Shown here in pieces: positions 55,434 through 64,000 of a DNA stretch of 64,000 nucleotides. Source of the DNA: Brevinema_A sp051647245 (GTDB lineage Bacteria > Spirochaetota > Brevinematia > Brevinematales > Brevinemataceae); NCBI GenBank assembly GCA_051647245.1, contig JBOFDS010000012.1, forward strand, positions 62,001 through 126,000, in the 5' to 3' direction. Numbering within the stretch: the first letter of the stretch is position 1; the number at the start of each line of letters is the position of its first letter. The position numbers and the translations under genes were made by a program. Under the pieces are notes generated by a model. It had not been told where the DNA came from. It ran no database searches and saw only the letters and a list, made by a program, of their open reading frames with translations.

Positions 55434-57132
55434 TTTTTTGTAATGATTTAGAAATATTTTTAATCAAGGTTTTGATCCCATATACGATACCTTCCGCCAT
55501 CTCCAAGATCAAATCATGTTTGTCATGGTCAGAGATATGCTCAGGCATTTCTAAGATCTTTTGAATTGCTGATTGTACGGAAATCGAAATAATCTGCGTA
55601 ATTTCTTGGTGATTTTTGATTTCGAGAAGTTCTTGCAGCTTTGCCGTTTCGATAAGAGAGGCTTGGAGATTTTTTTGAACGTGAGCCTTTTTAATATTCA
55701 AAAGACAAAACTCCGTCTTCTTCAAAATTGGCTCCAAAATCTTCCTTAACTCTTCGAGATGTTCGACAAATTCACCCCTAGGAAGAGGTGATTCCGCATA
55801 AGGATAGTGTTTGACAATATCCTTACTCAAGCCTGAGAAGGCGTCTTCCACAGAGCAATGCTTTGCTCCTTTCAGATAAGCTCCATCCATTCCAGCCACC
55901 AAGACCTCAGCCGAGGTCTTTTGTATTTCGGTTGCAAACCAATCTCGAAACAAGACAAAACGCGCATCCGCTAACACAACACTCCCCTCTCTTCGTCCAC
56001 GAATCAGCTGCGCATGAGCAGGATAAGCGACGTGAGCGTTTTTAGTATGAGCCGTCAACATCCTATCAAAAGTTGTATAACTAAAATCTGTGAGGATATT
56101 GCCTTTGCTGTGGGTTTTGTTTTGAGAGAATGCTAAATCTTGCCCAACCATAATAATAGAAGAAGCTTGTAATTTTCTTGCAAAATCAAATGCCGATGTC
56201 GACACAGATCCTCCAGAAGCGAGAAGCCCACTTTCCCCCCAATAAGGCACAAAGTACGGATAAAAAGGAAAAAGCGAGTCCATCATAATGATCCGCTCAT
56301 CGTCATAGCCTTCAAAAGTACTATCATGGACACCTGCATCGGCAATCAAAAAATGATTTTTGGAGTCGCTGTAACGAAGGTAGAAAGCATTTTTTTCTTG
56401 AGGATCTACTGTTATAACAAAATCAGGCTCGAGATGATGCTTTTCAAGCATAGGTAGAGCCGTATCACAAGCAATAAGATGAGCATGGTTTTTGTGTTGT
56501 TGAAGAAAAGGAATCGCCTCCTCAAGAGAAGGCCCAGCTCCAATGATAATAGCACTTTGACCTTGAGCAAGCCCAATGAAACGATTGAGTTTTTGATTGT
56601 CAAAATATCTATGCAAATTTCTGAAGATATTTTTTGACCATAATCTCGCAAAACGCATCAATGTAGCATTACCAACTTCATTTTTACGAATTGCTGCGGC
56701 GAGGATGTCTTGGATAGAACTCATCTGATCAGGAAAAATCTCTAAGTAAGGTCTGTGCATCATAAAAGAGAGGTCTTTAACCTTGAGCTGGTTGAGCGTA
56801 TGAGCAAGCTCATCCAAATTACGTACCAAATGGATTTTGGGATTGTTGAGAAGAGAAAGAAGCTCGGGACGAAGTTTTAATGCCTTATCAAAAATCTCAG
56901 ATTCTGGCTCAAAAACAATACAAGAAGTGGCACTTATTTGAGAGATTTTTTCGAGTAAGTACCCCAATCCAAGCCCCCCCATCACGAGATAGGAAGCGTT
57001 GGTATTGACCTGAGTGAGCATCTTTTCAGCCTCCGCCATAGGACGTGAAGAATGGAGACGTATTGTCCTACCTTCATGCTCAACAGAGAGGTTTTGGGTT
57101 TGGTCATTATTGATGAAAGGGTGTAGAATCAT
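55417..57132 (-). CDS. DUF115 / Maf-like protein (6-hydroxymethylpterin pyrophosphokinase-type fold)
   Basis: 571 residues. An N-terminal Rossmann-like region (SYLVMGGLGLGYLLEKI, FEPESEIFDKAL) precedes the DUF115 core: SAIIIGAGPSLEEAIPFLQ, ACDTALPMLEKHHLEPDFVITVDPQEKN and GGSVSTSAFDFARKLQASSIIMVGQDLAFS. Related Maf proteins add nonulosonic acids to flagellin, and others are found across spirochaetes, so surface or flagellar glycosylation is the likely area. Its start lies 3 bp behind the tandem DUF502 gene, whose end carries the GGAAGA ribosome site. It is the last gene of an operon beginning with a class B PBP. Confidence 0.85.
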   Translation of the reverse strand: MILHPFINNDQTQNLSVEHEGRTIRLHSSRPMAEAEKMLTQVNTNASYLVMGGLGLGYLLEKISQISATSCIVFEPESEIFDKALKLRPELLSLLNNPKIHLVRNLDELAHTLNQLKVKDLSFMMHRPYLEIFPDQMSSIQDILAAAIRKNEVGNATLMRFARLWSKNIFRNLHRYFDNQKLNRFIGLAQGQSAIIIGAGPSLEEAIPFLQQHKNHAHLIACDTALPMLEKHHLEPDFVITVDPQEKNAFYLRYSDSKNHFLIADAGVHDSTFEGYDDERIIMMDSLFPFYPYFVPYWGESGLLASGGSVSTSAFDFARKLQASSIIMVGQDLAFSQNKTHSKGNILTDFSYTTFDRMLTAHTKNAHVAYPAHAQLIRGRREGSVVLADARFVLFRDWFATEIQKTSAEVLVAGMDGAYLKGAKHCSVEDAFSGLSKDIVKHYPYAESPLPRGEFVEHLEELRKILEPILKKTEFCLLNIKKAHVQKNLQASLIETAKLQELLEIKNHQEITQIISISVQSAIQKILEMPEHISDHDKHDLILEMAEGIVYGIKTLIKNISKSLQKIKAQI

Positions 57133-57135
57133 AGT

Positions 57136-58449
57136 TTATTCTTCCGTTAAAATTCCTGCAGAAATCACCAAAGCAAAAGCTTTTTCGATAGGCATATTCA
57201 AAGGAATCACGTCTTGTCTATCCACAAAAACGAACCAACCCGTTGTTGGGATAGGAGTCGTAGGAATAAACACAGGAATATCATCAATGTCAGATTTTTT
57301 GATATGATTTGTGTGATTTCCTATAACAAAACCAATAGCATAGGTGTTTTTGGTAGGATAAGGTACGAGTACAGCTTGATTGAATTTGTTTTCTTGAGTG
57401 GAATTAGGTGAGAACATTTCAGTTAGTTTTGTTACAATTTCATAAACAGAATTAAGCATAGGAATAGAGCTAAAGATCTTATTGATAATTCTTTTAAGAC
57501 CATAGCCGATAGCACTTTCCCCTAAAAATCCTAAGAAAGCAATACCTAACATGATTACGATAAAGAGCACGACATTAAAGGCAATATCTTGAAGTTGTTC
57601 AGGGATCGTGGAGGAAAAATAAGGGAAGTGTACACTGATACTTTGAAGTGCTGTATACAAATAATCAAATAAATATACCAAAATCGATAAGGTACCAATC
57701 ACTGGAGTTAAGAAAACAATACCATTTAAGAACCAAGTACTAAGAATACTTCTTTTGCTGACAACTTTAGGAGCTGGGTCTTGTTCTGATGACTCGATTT
57801 GAGGTGGCTGAGCATCGGCAGAGTTTGTCCCTACGGAGATAATGGTAGTCATCGCAAGCCCTGAAGGTAGGAGACAAATATCGGTATCATCTTTTCGACA
57901 AAGTAAGAAAAATCCAGCAGAAACAAGAGGCGCAGAAGGAACATAAACAGTCAACCAATCCTTACCTTTTTCAGGGCCTAAAAAGATGTTCGCATTATCC
58001 GCTGTAACAAATCCAATACTTTTTGTGTCTGCATTTGGATAAGGAACGATGATACTTTGAGAGAGATTTTTGGAGAAGTCATCTTCATCTTTATTGCTGA
58101 AGATCATCTCTGAAACTTTTTTGAAAGTTTGATAAATAGGACGGATGAGGGTTGGTTTGGTTAAGACTTTTTCTGTGAGTCCATGCATAAAACGCCCAAT
58201 CACTGTCGATGCAATCATGCCAGAAAAAGTGATCAAAATAATAACAATCATTAAGAAAGCTAAGTCAAAAAGCCCCTCGAAATAAGGGAAACTTGTCCAA
58301 GTATCTGGAAATTTTTTATAGAGGCTGCTTGGTACGAGATTTCTGAGGAAATTCCACGCCCAATTGATCAACCAAAATGTCACCCCAACAGGGATGATAA
58401 AAAAGATTCCTTCTTTAAAGGAAGTTGAGAAACTACGAGATTTTTTCAT
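57136..58449 (-). CDS. Tandem DUF502 membrane protein
   Basis: 437 residues made of two homologous DUF502 units of about 200 residues joined by a roughly 25-residue Glu/Pro/Ser linker. Unit 1 has FKEGIFFIIPVGVTFWLINWAWNF and LIRPIYQTFKKVSEMIF. Unit 2 has FLNGIVFLTPVIGTLSILVYLFDYL and MLNSVYEIVTKLTEMF. Both share VPYPNADTKSIGFVTA / VPYPTKNTYAIGFVIG and VPSAPLVSAGFFLL / IPTTPIPTTGWFVFV. Each unit has two N-terminal membrane helices and a following soluble domain. Usual DUF502 proteins have one unit, so this is a gene-internal duplication. Function unknown. Operon with PBP and DUF115. Confidence 0.85.
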   Translation of the reverse strand: MKKSRSFSTSFKEGIFFIIPVGVTFWLINWAWNFLRNLVPSSLYKKFPDTWTSFPYFEGLFDLAFLMIVIILITFSGMIASTVIGRFMHGLTEKVLTKPTLIRPIYQTFKKVSEMIFSNKDEDDFSKNLSQSIIVPYPNADTKSIGFVTADNANIFLGPEKGKDWLTVYVPSAPLVSAGFFLLCRKDDTDICLLPSGLAMTTIISVGTNSADAQPPQIESSEQDPAPKVVSKRSILSTWFLNGIVFLTPVIGTLSILVYLFDYLYTALQSISVHFPYFSSTIPEQLQDIAFNVVLFIVIMLGIAFLGFLGESAIGYGLKRIINKIFSSIPMLNSVYEIVTKLTEMFSPNSTQENKFNQAVLVPYPTKNTYAIGFVIGNHTNHIKKSDIDDIPVFIPTTPIPTTGWFVFVDRQDVIPLNMPIEKAFALVISAGILTEE

Positions 58450-58495
58450 GCTAGGATCTCCTTTATATTATATATTTTAATCAAATTTAATCGAT

Positions 58496-60049
58496 TTATT
58501 CAAATTTATCAACTAATAAAATTCTTCGAACAATTTTTGCAAACAATGGAGCAGCAATACCACCGCCACTTCTTTTATTCCCTTTAGGATTGTGAACCGC
58601 AATGACAACTACCATAGAAGGATTTTCAACAGGTAGAATCCCTATGAAAACGGTGTTATTTCTACCTATACCATAACCATCGGAAGTAGCGATTTGACCG
58701 GTTCCGGTTTTTCCACCGATACGAATTCCTTCGACAGCAGCGTCAGAAGCGGTACCACCTGCTTGTAGAGCGGTTTCAGAGGCATAGAGGAGTTCCATAG
58801 CTTTTTGAGGATGAAAGAGTTGAACGTTGGTTCGAGAGATTTCTAGAAGTTCTTCTCCATCCATATTTTTCATTGAAGTTAATAAAATAGGCGGAGTGTA
58901 GACCCCTTTGCCACCGATAACAGAAGCTGCGATCGCAAGTTGTAAGCTCGTAACACCTATCTCTTGACCGATTGCTATCATGGGTTTTGAGAGGGCTGAC
59001 CACTTTGATGGAGGATGCAAAATCCCTCTCTCAAGGCTAGGGAGAGGAAGGTTAGGTTTTTTACCAAATCCTAATTCTGTCAACCATAAATAATAATCAT
59101 GAGACCCAAATTGTTCAGACATACGCGCAAATGAGACGTTTGCAGACTTTTGGAGCATTGTTTTAAGATTGATATATCCATACAATGGACGAGAAAAAGT
59201 ATAATCACCAACTTTATAAGGTTGGGCGTCATTGAATGTTGGTGAAACAGTTGAAGCAATGCCTTGTTCCATCGCAAAAGCTGCTGTAAAAAGTTTCATT
59301 ACAGAGCCAGGTTCATAAATATGAGCGATGGATGTTGGGTGATTGTTTGAACTAATCTGCACAAGACTCAAAATCTCTCTATTACTAAGAGAAATCACCA
59401 CAACACTGCCACTATCAGCATCGGAGGACTTGACAACTTGATCGAGTTCTTCATATACAACACGAGAAATCTGCGCATCTAACGAAACCGTCGCCGAATG
59501 TCCTTGTCGAAGCTGACTATCTATTGCATATTCAAGGCCATAAAGTCCCTTTTTATCACGACCTAAAACCCCTAAAATAGGAGTTAAAAAAGGATATGGA
59601 TAAAAACGTGACTCTTCAGAAATCAACTCCAAAACATCATTGGGGATATAATCTTCTTTTTTGAGAAGAGTAATGAGACTCTGAACAGGAGCTGCCAGAG
59701 ATGGAGTCAAGTCTCTTTTGATATAAATAAATGAGCGATCTGTCTTATCAAGATTACTAAGTTCTGCCTCAGAAAAACTACCTAAGCTACGAAAATAATT
59801 TTTAATATAATCAATCAATTCCGGAGAGAGTTTATTTGGACGTGCAAACAAAGACTGTGTCGAGGACGCACCTGCAATCAGACGACCTTTTCGATCATAA
59901 ATATTTCCACGGATTCCTCCCCTTTCTCCTTGAGATTGGAGGCGAGGATCTGGAAGCATTGTTGTTTGAAAAAGCCGTACAGCAGCAACACTAAAACAAA
60001 TAAAAATCACCGCAGAAATGATTTTATAACGTCGTTGGGTATTGTTCAT
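58496..60049 (-). CDS. Class B penicillin-binding protein (transpeptidase)
   Basis: 517 residues. One N-terminal membrane anchor (about 8-28) is followed by GIRGNIYDRKGRLIAGAS (dimerisation-domain start) and the transpeptidase domain with all three motifs: SVMK in YEPGSVMKLFTAAF (about residue 255), SAN in MLQKSANVSFARM and KTGTGQIA near residue 445. It crosslinks peptidoglycan outside the membrane. The length and motif context fit FtsI/PBP3-type division or PBP2-type elongation enzymes; the short size and missing PASTA domains lean to FtsI. First gene of a three-gene operon, RBS AAAGGGAA. Confidence 0.9.
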   Translation of the reverse strand: MNNTQRRYKIISAVIFICFSVAAVRLFQTTMLPDPRLQSQGERGGIRGNIYDRKGRLIAGASSTQSLFARPNKLSPELIDYIKNYFRSLGSFSEAELSNLDKTDRSFIYIKRDLTPSLAAPVQSLITLLKKEDYIPNDVLELISEESRFYPYPFLTPILGVLGRDKKGLYGLEYAIDSQLRQGHSATVSLDAQISRVVYEELDQVVKSSDADSGSVVVISLSNREILSLVQISSNNHPTSIAHIYEPGSVMKLFTAAFAMEQGIASTVSPTFNDAQPYKVGDYTFSRPLYGYINLKTMLQKSANVSFARMSEQFGSHDYYLWLTELGFGKKPNLPLPSLERGILHPPSKWSALSKPMIAIGQEIGVTSLQLAIAASVIGGKGVYTPPILLTSMKNMDGEELLEISRTNVQLFHPQKAMELLYASETALQAGGTASDAAVEGIRIGGKTGTGQIATSDGYGIGRNNTVFIGILPVENPSMVVVIAVHNPKGNKRSGGGIAAPLFAKIVRRILLVDKFE

Positions 60050-60150
60050 AAAATTCCCTTTATAGCAGAATTAAAATACTAGTCATAGTATGAACTATCT
60101 TATGATTTTTTGCAATTAAATGCACTGTTAAAATGGGATTGGAAAAATGT

Positions 60151-60179
60151 TTGCAAATTCTATAAAATTTCGTTATACT
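60151..60179 (+). promoter_or_regulatory. Promoter of the cyclophilin gene
   Basis: TTGCAA (60151-60156), 17 bp, TATACT (60174-60179). A leader of about 60 nt with GGAGGATC precedes the ATG. Confidence 0.6.
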
Positions 60180-60245
60180 TAAAACACTAATAATTTTGAT
60201 TTACGAGGATGCCTTGCTAAGTCATTATTTTGGAGGATCTTTCAC

Positions 60246-60833
60246 ATGATCAATAAAAAAATTATCGTATGTTTATCAGCATTAGGAGTTATTATGAGTA
60301 ATTGTTCAAAAGGCACAGCTCAATCTTCTGACAACGGATCAGGAATTGTTAAAGCAATCAATCCTAGCAATCCTGTCGTAGTTATTGAAACAGAATTGGG
60401 CACTATCAAAGCAGAACTATTCGAAGATAAAGCACCTATCACAGTAGGAAATTTCGTAAAATTAGCGAAAGAATCTTACTATGATGGAATTATTTTCCAC
60501 AGAATCATCAAAGATTTCATGATTCAAACCGGAGACCCAACAGGTACAGGTATGGGTGGGCCAGGATACACTATTAAAGATGAATTTGACCCACAACTAA
60601 AACATGTCGGAGCTGGTGTGCTTTCTATGGCAAATGCTGGACCTAACACAGGTGGATCCCAATTCTTTATTACCTTGGTTCCAACAGCTTGGTTAGATAA
60701 CAAACATGCTGTTTTCGGACAAGTTATTGAAGGCTTGGATATTGTTGAAAAGCTTGGTGCTGTCGACACAGATATGCAAGACAGACCTCGTCAACAAGTT
60801 TCTATGAAAAAAGTAAGCATTCAAGAAAACTAA
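60246..60833 (+). CDS. Cyclophilin-type peptidyl-prolyl isomerase, exported lipoprotein
   Basis: 195 residues. The signal peptide ends in MSNC, a usable lipobox (Cys20), so the enzyme is probably lipid-anchored in the periplasm. The cyclophilin core starts at VVIETELGTIKAELFEDKAPITVGNFV. FHRIIKDFMIQTGDPTGTGMGGPGY holds the catalytic Arg and neighbouring Phe/Met, and NTGGSQFFITLVPTAWLDNKHAVFG is the other half of the site. It accelerates prolyl isomerisation of exported proteins. RBS GGAGGA upstream. Single gene ended by a terminator. Confidence 0.94.
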   Translation: MINKKIIVCLSALGVIMSNCSKGTAQSSDNGSGIVKAINPSNPVVVIETELGTIKAELFEDKAPITVGNFVKLAKESYYDGIIFHRIIKDFMIQTGDPTGTGMGGPGYTIKDEFDPQLKHVGAGVLSMANAGPNTGGSQFFITLVPTAWLDNKHAVFGQVIEGLDIVEKLGAVDTDMQDRPRQQVSMKKVSIQEN

Positions 60834-60849
60834 TTTTTGAAAAAAATAA

Positions 60850-60877
60850 AAAAGAGCTGTGAAAACGGCTCTTTTTT
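60850..60877 (+). terminator. Terminator of the cyclophilin gene
   Basis: Stem AAGAGCTGT / ACGGCTCTT (one U.G pair) with a GAAA loop and T-run. Confidence 0.8.
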
Positions 60878-60914
60878 ATTGGGGTGAATTTTCAGATAAA
60901 AATATTCAAAATCC

Positions 60915-60943
60915 TTGACGCGTGATTGATAATAAAGTATAAT
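60915..60943 (+). promoter_or_regulatory. Promoter of accA-pfp
   Basis: TTGACG (60915-60920), 17 bp, TATAAT (60938-60943). Confidence 0.75.
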
Positions 60944-61015
60944 TTGAATAATAAATACTCTGAATGCTTATGCTTATTCAATTTATCTCGCAAGAAATTT
61001 GAGGAATACAAAAAG

Positions 61016-61957
61016 ATGTTATATCTTGATTTTGAAAATGAACTAAAAGAGTTAGAAACAACTCTCAAAAAACTAGAGTCTGAGCTTGAGCCTGATATTA
61101 ATAAAATTCACACTCTTGAACGTAAAAGAGACGAACAGCTAGGATTTTTATACCAAAATTTGACTCCTTGGCAGATCACTCAAGTCGCTCGTCACAACAA
61201 CAGACCTGGATTTCTAGACTATGCAAATAACATGTTCTCAGATTTTTTAGAATTCCATGGCGATCGTCTTTTTGGAGATGATGGTCCTACTGTTACCGGA
61301 TGGGCAACTCTTGGCGATCAAAAAGTCATGCTGATTGGTCAAGAAAAAGGCTATGATATCGATTCCCGCCTCAAAAGAAACTTTGGAATGCCTAATCCTG
61401 AAGGCTATCGTAAAGCCCTCCGTGCTGCTCGATTAGCTGAAAAATTCAAAAAACCTATTGTTACCTTAGTGGACACCCCAGGTGCTTTCCCTGGACTCGG
61501 TGGCGAAGAACGTGGTCAAGGCGAAGCTATCGCAAAAAATCTCATGGAATTTTTTGGAATAGAAGTGCCTATTATTTCTATTGTTATAGGTGAAGGTGGT
61601 AGTGGTGGTGCTCTTGGTATTGCCATTGCTGACACGGTTATGATGTTTGAAAATTCTATCTATTCCGTGATTTCTCCAGAGTCTTGTGCTTCTATTCTTT
61701 GGCACGACGCTTCAAAAGCTCAACAAGCTGCTGAGGCACTCAAATATACATCACCTTATCTTAAGAAGTTTGGCGTGGTTGATAAAGTTCTCGCAGAACC
61801 TCTTGGTGGTGCACACCGTAATCACGAACAAACAATGGAAACACTCAAAACAGCGATCTTGGATGAGCTCAAAGTCTTATCCAAAAAATCTACCAACAAG
61901 CTTCTCAACGATCGTTATAACCGTTTCCGTAAACTAGGTCATTTTTTATCAGAATAA
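61016..61957 (+). CDS. accA: Acetyl-CoA carboxylase carboxyltransferase subunit alpha
   Basis: 313 residues from the ATG at 61016, which matches the usual AccA N-terminus (LDFENELKELETTLKKLESE); an in-frame start at 60926 would begin inside the promoter and is rejected. Motifs are WQITQVARHNNRPGFLDYA, FLEFHGDRLFGDDGP, NFGMPNPEGYRKALRAARLAEKF, TLVDTPGAFPGLGGEERGQGEAIA, VIGEGGSGGALGI and SVISPESCASILW. With AccD it transfers the carboxyl group from biotin to acetyl-CoA to give malonyl-CoA for fatty acid synthesis. accD is not adjacent. pfp follows after 31 bp. Confidence 0.95.
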   Translation: MLYLDFENELKELETTLKKLESELEPDINKIHTLERKRDEQLGFLYQNLTPWQITQVARHNNRPGFLDYANNMFSDFLEFHGDRLFGDDGPTVTGWATLGDQKVMLIGQEKGYDIDSRLKRNFGMPNPEGYRKALRAARLAEKFKKPIVTLVDTPGAFPGLGGEERGQGEAIAKNLMEFFGIEVPIISIVIGEGGSGGALGIAIADTVMMFENSIYSVISPESCASILWHDASKAQQAAEALKYTSPYLKKFGVVDKVLAEPLGGAHRNHEQTMETLKTAILDELKVLSKKSTNKLLNDRYNRFRKLGHFLSE

Positions 61958-61988
61958 ATTTCGTTCTTTCAGAATTTCTAAGGAGAAT

Positions 61989-63719
61989 ATGATGAGCAAT
62001 TTGAAGAATCATCTCACAAATATGGAGAAACACAACTCCTCTTTTGAACAATTTATCCGTTCCCTTCCTGTGCCTGTACTCAAAGACTTCGTGAATGGAG
62101 ACCAAATCCAAGCTGTTGGTTTTGAAAAACAAGATCAAGTTCTTGGTTCTAAAGACGCTGATGCTGTGAATAAAGCATTCCCATTAAGTGTCGCAAAAAG
62201 CGAAAACAAAATCTTAAAAGCTAAAGGAACTGTAAACGTTTCTGGAAAAAGAGTTGCGATTCTTTTCTCCGGTGGTCCTGCTTCCGGTGGTCATAACGTT
62301 GTTGTCGGTGTGAAAAAAGCTCTCGGCGCAAATAACACCCTCCTCGCTACCAAAGCTGGTCCTAAAGGACTTCTCGCTGGCGATTTCTTTGAGATCACAG
62401 ACGAAATGGCAGCAGGTATCCTCAATACTGGTGGATTCGACTTCATGGGATCCGATCGTACCAAAATCAAAACCGAAGAACAATTCGCAATGGTTAAAGA
62501 TGTTGTGGCAAAACACAAAATCGATACCATTATCGTTGTAGGTGGAGACGACTCCAATACAAACGCAGCTATCTTGGCTGAATTGCTTGAACCACAAAAC
62601 GTAACTGTTGTTGGTGTACCAAAAACTATCGACGGAGACCTCCAATTAGGCGATCTTCTTCCTATTTCTTTTGGTTTCGACACAGCTACCAAAACTTATG
62701 CAGAAATGGTTGGAAACATCCTTCAAGATACTTCCTCCTCTCTTAAATACTGGCACTTCGTAAAAATCATGGGTCGTGCAGCAAGCCACGTTGCGCTTGA
62801 AACAGCTCTCCAAACACGTCCTGCTTACACCATTATTTCCGAAGAAGTCCTTGAGAAAAAAATGTCTCTCTCTCAAGTAATCACCAATATCGCTGAAGTT
62901 ATCAAAACTCGTGCTGAAAAAGGTATCAACCACGGTCTCGTGCTTATTCCTGAAGGATTCATTGAATTCATCCCAGAAATGCGTGCGATGCTTAAAGAAA
63001 TGGACGAAATCATCGGGCATAACATGGAAGCATTTGCAAACATGGAACTCGCTGAAAAACGTGAATTTATCCTTGGCAAGTTAGAAGCTAAAACAGTTTC
63101 CTTGTACAACGAACTCCCAAGCAGCATCCAAAGTATGCTTCTCTTGGATAGAGATTCTCACGGAAACCTCCCATTATCCCAAATCCCTACCGAAACTCTC
63201 GTTATCGAGATGGTAGCTCCATTAATCAAAGAAATGCAAAAATCTGCTCCTGCAGGATCAAAATTTGCTTCTTACAAATTTGCAGCCCTCAACCACTTCT
63301 TCGGATACGAAGGACGTTGTGGCGCACCAACACTCTTTGATGCAGCTTATTGTTTGAACTTAGGTCTTGTTGCTGGATCCCTCGCACTTGGTGGACACAC
63401 TGGTTACATGGCATCCCTCACAGATCTTCAAAACGGTGGCGTTGCTCAAGCTGTGCCTTTGACAGGATTGCTTAACATCGAACGCCGTCATGGTCAAGAT
63501 GAATTCGTAATCGAAAAAGCACTTGTAAAACTTGATTCTCCTGCCTTCAAATTCTTTGAAGAAAGAAGAAAAGAATGGTCAGAATCTGATCTCTTCACAT
63601 CTCCTGGACCACGTCAGCTCATGGGACCTGTTGCGAAGTTAGTTCCAATTTCTGTTGCTCTCAACAGCAATTACAACGATCTCCGTTTCGACCTCGGTGC
63701 TGATACAAAAGTTTACTAA
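61989..63719 (+). CDS. pfp: Pyrophosphate-dependent phosphofructokinase (long, PfpB type)
   Basis: 576 residues, the long PPi-PFK class known from spirochaetes and plants. RVAILFSGGPASGGHNVVVG starts the catalytic part. GGDDSNTNAA has the Asp that in ATP-PFKs is Gly and that favours PPi, and VPKTIDGDLQ supplies the second diagnostic Lys. MGRAASHVALETALQTRP and IPEGFIEFIP follow. It phosphorylates fructose-6-P reversibly with PPi instead of ATP, saving ATP in glycolysis. RBS AAGGAGA precedes adjacent ATGs at 61989 and 61992. Codon use is strongly biased, as in highly expressed genes. Confidence 0.95.
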   Translation: MMSNLKNHLTNMEKHNSSFEQFIRSLPVPVLKDFVNGDQIQAVGFEKQDQVLGSKDADAVNKAFPLSVAKSENKILKAKGTVNVSGKRVAILFSGGPASGGHNVVVGVKKALGANNTLLATKAGPKGLLAGDFFEITDEMAAGILNTGGFDFMGSDRTKIKTEEQFAMVKDVVAKHKIDTIIVVGGDDSNTNAAILAELLEPQNVTVVGVPKTIDGDLQLGDLLPISFGFDTATKTYAEMVGNILQDTSSSLKYWHFVKIMGRAASHVALETALQTRPAYTIISEEVLEKKMSLSQVITNIAEVIKTRAEKGINHGLVLIPEGFIEFIPEMRAMLKEMDEIIGHNMEAFANMELAEKREFILGKLEAKTVSLYNELPSSIQSMLLLDRDSHGNLPLSQIPTETLVIEMVAPLIKEMQKSAPAGSKFASYKFAALNHFFGYEGRCGAPTLFDAAYCLNLGLVAGSLALGGHTGYMASLTDLQNGGVAQAVPLTGLLNIERRHGQDEFVIEKALVKLDSPAFKFFEERRKEWSESDLFTSPGPRQLMGPVAKLVPISVALNSNYNDLRFDLGADTKVY

Positions 63720-63728
63720 TAAACAATC

Positions 63729-63755
63729 AATCCCCCTCAATGAGGGGGATTTTCT
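63729..63755 (+). terminator. Terminator of accA-pfp
   Basis: Stem AATCCCCCTCA / TGAGGGGGATT with a very short loop, then TT. Confidence 0.85.
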
Positions 63756-63785
63756 TATTATACAACAAAAGAGATCGATGTACCC

Positions 63786-63814
63786 TTGATTTATTTTAGA
63801 AATTGTAGTATTAT
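63786..63814 (+). promoter_or_regulatory. Promoter of the last gene
   Basis: TTGATT (63786-63791), 17 bp, TATTAT (63809-63814). AGGAAG precedes the ATG at 63843. Confidence 0.6.
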
Positions 63815-63842
63815 TAGATGATAACATTTTTAGGAAGTCCCT

Positions 63843-64000
63843 ATGCAAATTATTTTAAAAAACAGAAGCAACCACCAAGTAAAATTCGCAAAACTTGGTT
63901 TTTCCTTTACAACACTATTTTTTGGCATTTTCGTTCCTCTTGTGAGAGGAGACTGGAAAATTTTCTTACCTTTATTTGCGATTTACCTTTCTGGATTGTA
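63843..64000 (+). CDS. Partial small membrane protein (DUF2628/HrgC-like), cut by the window edge
   Basis: Only the first 52 codons are present. The start is ATG at 63843 with AGGAAG 5 to 6 nt upstream. After a short polar N-terminus (MQIILKNRSNHQVKFAKL) comes GFSFTTLFFGIFVPLVRGDWK, a pattern shared by many small inner-membrane proteins (G-F-S-x-T-x-x-F-F-G ... R-G-D-W), and a second helix begins. The molecular function of that family is unknown. The 3' end lies beyond the window. Confidence 0.65.
   Translation, partial: MQIILKNRSNHQVKFAKLGFSFTTLFFGIFVPLVRGDWKIFLPLFAIYLSGL

Noticed and set aside
1..64000. CRISPR arrays or insertion sequences
   Set aside because: No regularly spaced repeats, transposase genes or IS-type terminal repeats were found on either strand.

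Overview
The window looks like the chromosome of a low-GC (mid-30s percent by eye), Gram-negative, fermentative bacterium. The best guess is a spirochaete, with moderate-to-low confidence. Supporting points are many lipoproteins and beta-barrel-like exported proteins, a long PPi-dependent phosphofructokinase, a short IMP dehydrogenase without CBS domains (a form also known from Borrelia), a Maf/DUF115 family protein, secreted ankyrin proteins, D-lactate dehydrogenase and an Rnf-type membrane redox cluster. There is no rRNA, no 16S fragment and no flagellar gene to confirm the phylum. Promoters are strikingly close to the sigma70 consensus (TTGACA, 17 bp, TATAAT) and most transcription units end in clear hairpin plus T-run terminators.

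Layout. 1-2.3 kb: an inositol-monophosphatase gene interrupted by an in-frame TAA, a small lipoprotein and tRNA-Tyr. 2.3-9.8 kb (minus): a tight surface-glycan operon with an SGNH hydrolase, sugar nucleotidyltransferase, flippase-like/kinase fusion, HAD phosphatase, GT2 and two polytopic membrane proteins. 9.8-11.3 kb: ArsR repressor plus Cys-rich metal permease. 11.4-14.1 kb: guaB-guaA. 14.2-16.1 kb: ECF sigma factor, tiny anti-sigma and two Spy-like periplasmic proteins. 16.5-22.8 kb: TenA, D-LDH, TM2 protein and several exported proteins of unknown function. 22.9-26.2 kb: spmB-spmA-ldcA-M20 peptidase operon. 27-30.4 kb: PTS EIIC, small exported protein, gatA. 30.5-37.3 kb (minus): ankyrin protein, coiled-coil membrane protein, an aldehyde dehydrogenase homologue lacking its catalytic Cys, fabI, trxA and an orphan DNA methyltransferase.

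37.4-42.8 kb (minus): apbE-rnfD-rnfG-rnfE-rnfA-small Cys protein-rnfB. rnfC is not in the cluster, RnfB lacks its ferredoxin domain and RnfD carries a large extra C-terminal region. 42.9-46.7 kb: Mn-type SOD, pepT, ABC-F ATPase. 46.7-48.3 kb: a three-gene island with no recognisable homologues. Its first gene carries a textbook -1 programmed frameshift signal (slippery AAATTTT, 5-nt spacer, perfect 8-bp stem with the zero-frame stop in the loop) and makes 102- and 169-residue products. This resembles the G/GT tail-assembly-chaperone arrangement of tailed phages and is the most unusual element in the window.

48.4-64 kb: purine permease, nagB, exported proteins, a GHL10 glycosidase-like protein, a Cof-type HAD phosphatase, the DUF115, tandem DUF502 and class B PBP operon, a cyclophilin lipoprotein, accA, PFP, and the start of a membrane protein cut by the window edge. 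Most of the window is ordinary housekeeping. The points worth following are the frameshifting island, the reduced Rnf cluster, the altered aldehyde dehydrogenase, the broken inositol monophosphatase and the kinase-fused flippase-like protein.
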